DNA of 9,635 nt from NCBI GenBank assembly GCA_023424215.1, contig JAFAEC010000021.1, forward strand, positions 1 to 9,635. Direction: 5' to 3'. The notes under the pieces are model-generated. The model was not told the origin of the DNA and did not search any database. It saw only the letters and a program-made list of their open reading frames with translations. A program made the translations under genes and the position numbers. Position 1 is the stretch's first letter. The number at the start of each line of letters is the position of its first letter. The DNA comes from Pseudomonadota bacterium (lineage in GTDB: Bacteria > Pseudomonadota > Alphaproteobacteria > Caulobacterales > Caulobacteraceae). Shown in pieces: positions 7,723-9,635 of the stretch.

Positions 7723-8168
7723 TGCGCCTGTCCGCCCACTTCACCCTGGCCGAAATGACCTTCTCGGCCACCGCCGCCCGCAAGGGCATCGCCAACGTCG
7801 CGCCGCCGGCGATCGTCGACCAGCTGATCCTGACCGCCGATCGCATGGAGCACGTCCGCGCCCTGCTGGGCGACAAGCCGATCCGCGTCCTGTCGGGCTA
7901 TCGCAGCGAGGCGGTCAACCGCGCCGTCGGCGGCAGCCGGACCAGCGCCCACCGCACCGGCCACGCCGTCGACTTCGTCTGCCCCGAGTTCGGCACGCCG
8001 CCGCAGGTGGCGGCGCACCTGGCGAAGCACCTGACGAAATACGACCAGCTGATCGAGGAGTTCGGCGGCTGGGTGCACATCGGGTTCGGCCCCGGCCAGC
8101 GGATGCAGAAGCTGACCGCGCGGAAGGTGGGCGGCCGGACGGTCTACACGCAGGGGATCAGGGGATGA
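7722..8168 (+). CDS. Endolysin, peptidase M15-type (D-Ala-D-Ala carboxypeptidase-like)
   Basis: A zinc peptidase of the M15 group used by phages to cut peptide cross-links in peptidoglycan. It opens with LSAHFTLAEMTFSATAARKG, the usual start of this family, followed by VRALLGDKPIRVLSGYRSEAVN (about 45-66) and SRTSAHRTGHAVDF (72-85), the SxHxxGxAxDF motif. The predicted zinc ligands are His77, Asp84 and His119 (in WVHIGF); acidic residues of DQLIEEF (108-114) are likely near the active site. At 148 residues it is a normal single-domain length, with no separate cell-wall-binding domain. No signal peptide or signal anchor is present, so release should depend on the upstream holin. The start is supported by AAGGAG at 7709-7714, seven bases before the ATG, and by the overlap with the holin stop (TGATG). 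Leu codons are essentially all CTG, like most genes here. The catalytic class is confident; exact bond specificity is not proven. Confidence 0.93.
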   Translation: MRLSAHFTLAEMTFSATAARKGIANVAPPAIVDQLILTADRMEHVRALLGDKPIRVLSGYRSEAVNRAVGGSRTSAHRTGHAVDFVCPEFGTPPQVAAHLAKHLTKYDQLIEEFGGWVHIGFGPGQRMQKLTARKVGGRTVYTQGIRG

Positions 8169-8635
8169 GCCCCTGCTGCAGCTGCTCCGAAATTCTCAAT
8201 GAACAGACCGGCGCTCACTTCTGCGGCGGATGTGGCGCGCCCGTCGCCTCTACGGGCATTCAACCGACTGGAGCTAACATGCACAGCGACACTCTCAAGG
8301 CGACTGACGACTACAGCGCCGCCAAGGCCACCCACCCGCGCGTCTCGCTCGCGGACATGGAGGGAAAGATCGCCCGCCAGTACTACTTCACGGCCGATCA
8401 AGCCGTGTGCGCGGCCGGGTACAAGGTGAGCTATCCGGGCGATCCGCTCGCGATCCTGACCGTCTGCATCCTCGTCATGCAAAACGGCTTCACCGTCATC
8501 GGGAAGTCGGCCCCGGCCTCGCCGAAGAACTTCGACCCCGAGAAGGGCCGGCGCTTCGCCTACGAGGACGCGATCAAGCAGCTGTGGCCGCTTGAGGGAT
8601 ACGCCCTCCGCGAGAAGCTTGCGGCGGGAGCCTGA
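8165..8635 (+). CDS. Phage gp49-like protein (N4 gp49 / Sf6 gene 66 family) with N-terminal zinc ribbon
   Basis: The C-terminal part (about 65-153) matches the N4 gp49/Sf6 gene 66 family: EGKIARQYYFTADQA, then ILTVCILVMQNGFTVIGKS, SPKNFDPEKGRRFAYEDA and LWPLEGYALRE. This family is common in phages; its molecular function is not established as far as I know. Residues 4-23 carry CxxC and CGGC pairs (Cys4/7 and Cys20/23), a short zinc ribbon, linked by about 40 disordered residues. The ATG at 8165 overlaps the endolysin stop (ATGA), with AGGGG at 8152-8156. An internal ATG at 8279 (Met39) has GGAG five bases upstream and would give a 118-residue form without the ribbon. Codon use is unlike the neighbours: CTC and CTT dominate for Leu, with ATT and AAT codons near the start, suggesting separate acquisition. 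It interrupts an otherwise standard endolysin-spanin order. The family call is good; a role in lysis is not implied. Confidence 0.82.
   Translation: MSPCCSCSEILNEQTGAHFCGGCGAPVASTGIQPTGANMHSDTLKATDDYSAAKATHPRVSLADMEGKIARQYYFTADQAVCAAGYKVSYPGDPLAILTVCILVMQNGFTVIGKSAPASPKNFDPEKGRRFAYEDAIKQLWPLEGYALREKLAAGA
8270..8281 (+). promoter_or_regulatory. Internal ribosome site and alternative start in the gp49-like gene
   Basis: GGAG at 8270-8273 lies five bases before an in-frame ATG at 8279-8281. Starting here removes the zinc ribbon but keeps the whole gp49-like domain. The site is at least as good as that of the upstream start, so two products or a misassigned start are both possible. Confidence 0.4.
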
Positions 8636-8637
8636 CG

Positions 8638-9129
8638 ATGTGGAGCGCCGCCGTCACCATGCTGGGCTTCCTCAAGGCCAACCGCCGCCTGGTGCTGTTG
8701 ACCCTGTGCCTCGCCGTGGCGGCGGCCTTCTATGTCCAGTGGCAGGCGGCCGAGATCCAGCGCCAGCGCGCGGCGGCCGACCGGGCCAGCCTGATAGGGG
8801 CGGCCGACGCCATCTGCGCCGCCCTGGGCAGCGAGTTCCGGCCCGAGGGCGAGCTGCGCACCGGATGGGGCACGGCCTGTCTGGACGAGGCGCGGCGGCT
8901 GGGCCGCATGGAAGGGGACCTGGCGGCCGGGTCGCTGAATGTGGCGATCGAGGCCATGGAGCGCCGGCACGGCAAGGAACAGGCGGACGCGGCCCTGGCG
9001 GCCGCCCTGTCGCAACGCACGGCCGAGGCCGTCGAGAAGATGGAGGCGGCCAATGCGGCGGTCGAAGGTGATCGGGTCGGCCCTGGCTGGGCTGCTGCTG
9101 TCAACGAGCTTGGCGGGATGCGGCGGTAA
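8638..9129 (+). CDS. Rz-like inner-membrane spanin (i-spanin)
   Basis: The first 17 residues are short and partly basic (KANRR), followed by one hydrophobic segment at about 18-33 (LVLLTLCLAVAAAFYV). The rest is a periplasmic Ala/Glu/Arg-rich helical domain with coiled-coil character at about 100-142. This N-in, single-anchor layout is that of i-spanins, which pair with a lipoprotein partner to fuse inner and outer membranes in the last step of lysis. Cys60 and Cys81 may form a disulfide. The tail WAAAVNELGGMRR resembles ends I know from Rz-like proteins of alphaproteobacterial phages. The start is the ATG at 8638 with GGGAG at 8626-8630, seven bases upstream; Met8 (8659) is an alternative. 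The gene follows the gp49-like stop by two bases and shares its last 77 bases with the Rz1-like gene in another frame, the hallmark arrangement for spanins. Confidence 0.85.
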   Translation: MWSAAVTMLGFLKANRRLVLLTLCLAVAAAFYVQWQAAEIQRQRAAADRASLIGAADAICAALGSEFRPEGELRTGWGTACLDEARRLGRMEGDLAAGSLNVAIEAMERRHGKEQADAALAAALSQRTAEAVEKMEAANAAVEGDRVGPGWAAAVNELGGMRR

Positions 9130-9436
9130 CGCCGCCGGGGCGGCCGACGGGCCGCGCGAGCCCGTGGTGGTGGTGCAGGAGGTGCGCGAGACGCCGCCGG
9201 CCGAGCTGCTGCGCTGTCCCGCCCCGGTGCGCGGCCTGCCCGAACAGGGCGAGGCGGTCATTCCGCCCGAGTGGCGGGCCGGGATCATCCGTCTGGCCCG
9301 GGCCCTGGGGGAGCGCGGCGACCAGCTGGGGCGCCTGATCCAGTGGCATACGGGGGAGAGTTGCGCGGGGCGCGGTCCTGACGCATCCTCCGAAGCCGGG
9401 GCCGCCCGGCAAGGCGGCCCCGGCCCCGCGGGGTAG
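9053..9436 (+). CDS. Rz1-like outer-membrane lipoprotein spanin (o-spanin)
   Basis: A short basic start (MRRSK), a hydrophobic core and a lipobox LAGC with the lipidated Cys at residue 23 predict export and lipid attachment to the outer membrane. The mature part has Pro-rich stretches (TPPAELLRCPAP, IPPEW) and an amphipathic part ending RLIQWHTGES, a pattern seen in o-spanins. The start is the ATG at 9053, well placed six bases after GGAGG (9042-9046), and lies out of frame inside the Rz-like gene, overlapping it by 77 bases. The upstream continuation of this frame is Arg-rich and is an artefact of the overlap. The last 26 or so residues (from CAGRG onward) are low-complexity Gly/Ala/Pro and are encoded across a strong hairpin, so the tail may be a late extension after loss of an earlier stop. 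At 127 residues it is longer than classical lambda Rz1 (60 residues). Confidence 0.83.
   Translation: MRRSKVIGSALAGLLLSTSLAGCGGNAAGAADGPREPVVVVQEVRETPPAELLRCPAPVRGLPEQGEAVIPPEWRAGIIRLARALGERGDQLGRLIQWHTGESCAGRGPDASSEAGAARQGGPGPAG
9395..9424 (+). terminator. Strong 12-bp GC hairpin at the 3' end of the lysis genes
   Basis: GCCGGGGCCGCC (9395-9406) pairs perfectly with GGCGGCCCCGGC (9413-9424) around a six-base loop CGGCAA. No T-tract follows. It lies inside the last codons of the Rz1-like gene, whose stop is at 9434-9436. It may help terminate transcription or protect the 3' end; in a GC-rich genome the lack of U-run makes the intrinsic terminator role uncertain. Confidence 0.45.
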
Positions 9437-9454
9437 CACCAGCTGAAATCGCGA

Positions 9455-9500
9455 GGACCCTGGGCCCCGCCGGACGTCACCCGGCGGGTCCTTGCGTTTC
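9455..9500 (+). terminator. Probable Rho-independent terminator of the late operon
   Basis: CCCGCCGG (9466-9473) pairs perfectly with CCGGCGGG (9481-9488) around loop ACGTCAC. Alternatively the right arm CCGGCGGGTCC (9481-9491) pairs with GGACCC (9455-9460) and GCCGG (9469-9473), leaving an 8-base bulge. It is followed by the modestly T-rich TTGCGTTTC. It starts 19 bases after the last stop codon of the lysis block and separates it from a possible convergent gene, as expected for an operon end. Confidence 0.6.
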
Positions 9501-9574
9501 AGCCCTGACAGTGTGGCCGCTGATTCGCCGTTCCCCAAGCGGGTGCGAATCGAGCCGGGGCCGCCTGTGGAAAA

Positions 9575-9635
9575 CTAGTTCACGCCCGGCGGGGCCAGCC
9601 CCCGCCAGCCGCGCACGTCGGCGCGCGGCCACGCC
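9575..9635 (-). CDS. Possible C-terminus of a convergent gene, cut by the window edge
   Basis: On the minus strand one frame reads from the right edge to a TAG at 9575-9577, ending RGWRGLAPPGVN. All 19 visible sense codons end in G or C, as true genes in this window do, while the neighbouring minus frame tested has several A/T-ending codons. A gene here would converge on the terminator at 9455-9500. Nineteen codons are too few to identify a product, and chance cannot be excluded. Short hairpins at 9588-9606 and 9608-9629 overlap this stretch. Between 9501 and 9574 I see nothing else convincing. Confidence 0.3.
   Translation of the reverse strand, partial: AWPRADVRGWRGLAPPGVN

Noticed and set aside
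8939..9052. Upstream extension of the Rz1-like frame
   Set aside because: The extra residues are Arg/Pro/Trp-rich shadow coding of the Rz-like gene and would bury the signal peptide; the ATG at 9053 has a proper ribosome site.
9500..9560. tRNA-like GCGAATCGAGCC stretch, considered as a tRNA remnant or attachment site
   Set aside because: It does not fit a T-arm consensus with pairing, no acceptor or anticodon arm can be drawn, and no direct repeat partner is visible in the window.

Overview
The window is a late-gene block of a short-tailed (podovirus-like) phage or prophage. GC content is very high and Leu is almost always CTG, which suggests an alphaproteobacterial host, perhaps Caulobacterales such as Brevundimonas or Caulobacter. 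The host is inferred from composition and protein style only; no host gene is identified.

Layout, all rightward. The 3' part of a large polyvalent protein with a DdrB-like/ParB-superfamily domain (1-2001) is followed by a 148-base, relatively AT-rich structured gap holding two perfect hairpins and a consensus-like -35 element. Next come a 125-residue Cys-rich unknown (2151-2528) and an 893-residue putative internal virion/ejection protein (2482-5163). A 702-residue tail fibre or tailspike (5207-7315) has a T7-like N-terminal adaptor, a right-handed beta-helix and a C-terminal beta domain.

The lysis block (7315-9436) is tightly packed: a putative holin, an M15-type endolysin without signal peptide, a zinc-ribbon plus phage gp49-like protein, an Rz-like inner-membrane spanin, and an Rz1-like lipoprotein whose start lies out of frame inside the Rz gene. 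Starts and stops overlap or nearly touch (TGATG, TGATG, ATGA). Holin, endolysin and spanins would act in turn on the inner membrane, peptidoglycan and outer membrane.

Downstream, two strong hairpins probably end late transcription. The right edge may hold the last codons of a convergent gene. The order internal virion proteins, tail fibre, holin, lysis genes resembles the T7 late region, but no terminase is seen here.

The least ordinary points are the gp49-like gene, whose codon use differs sharply from its neighbours and which has a second well-placed internal start, and the structured gap at 2002-2150.
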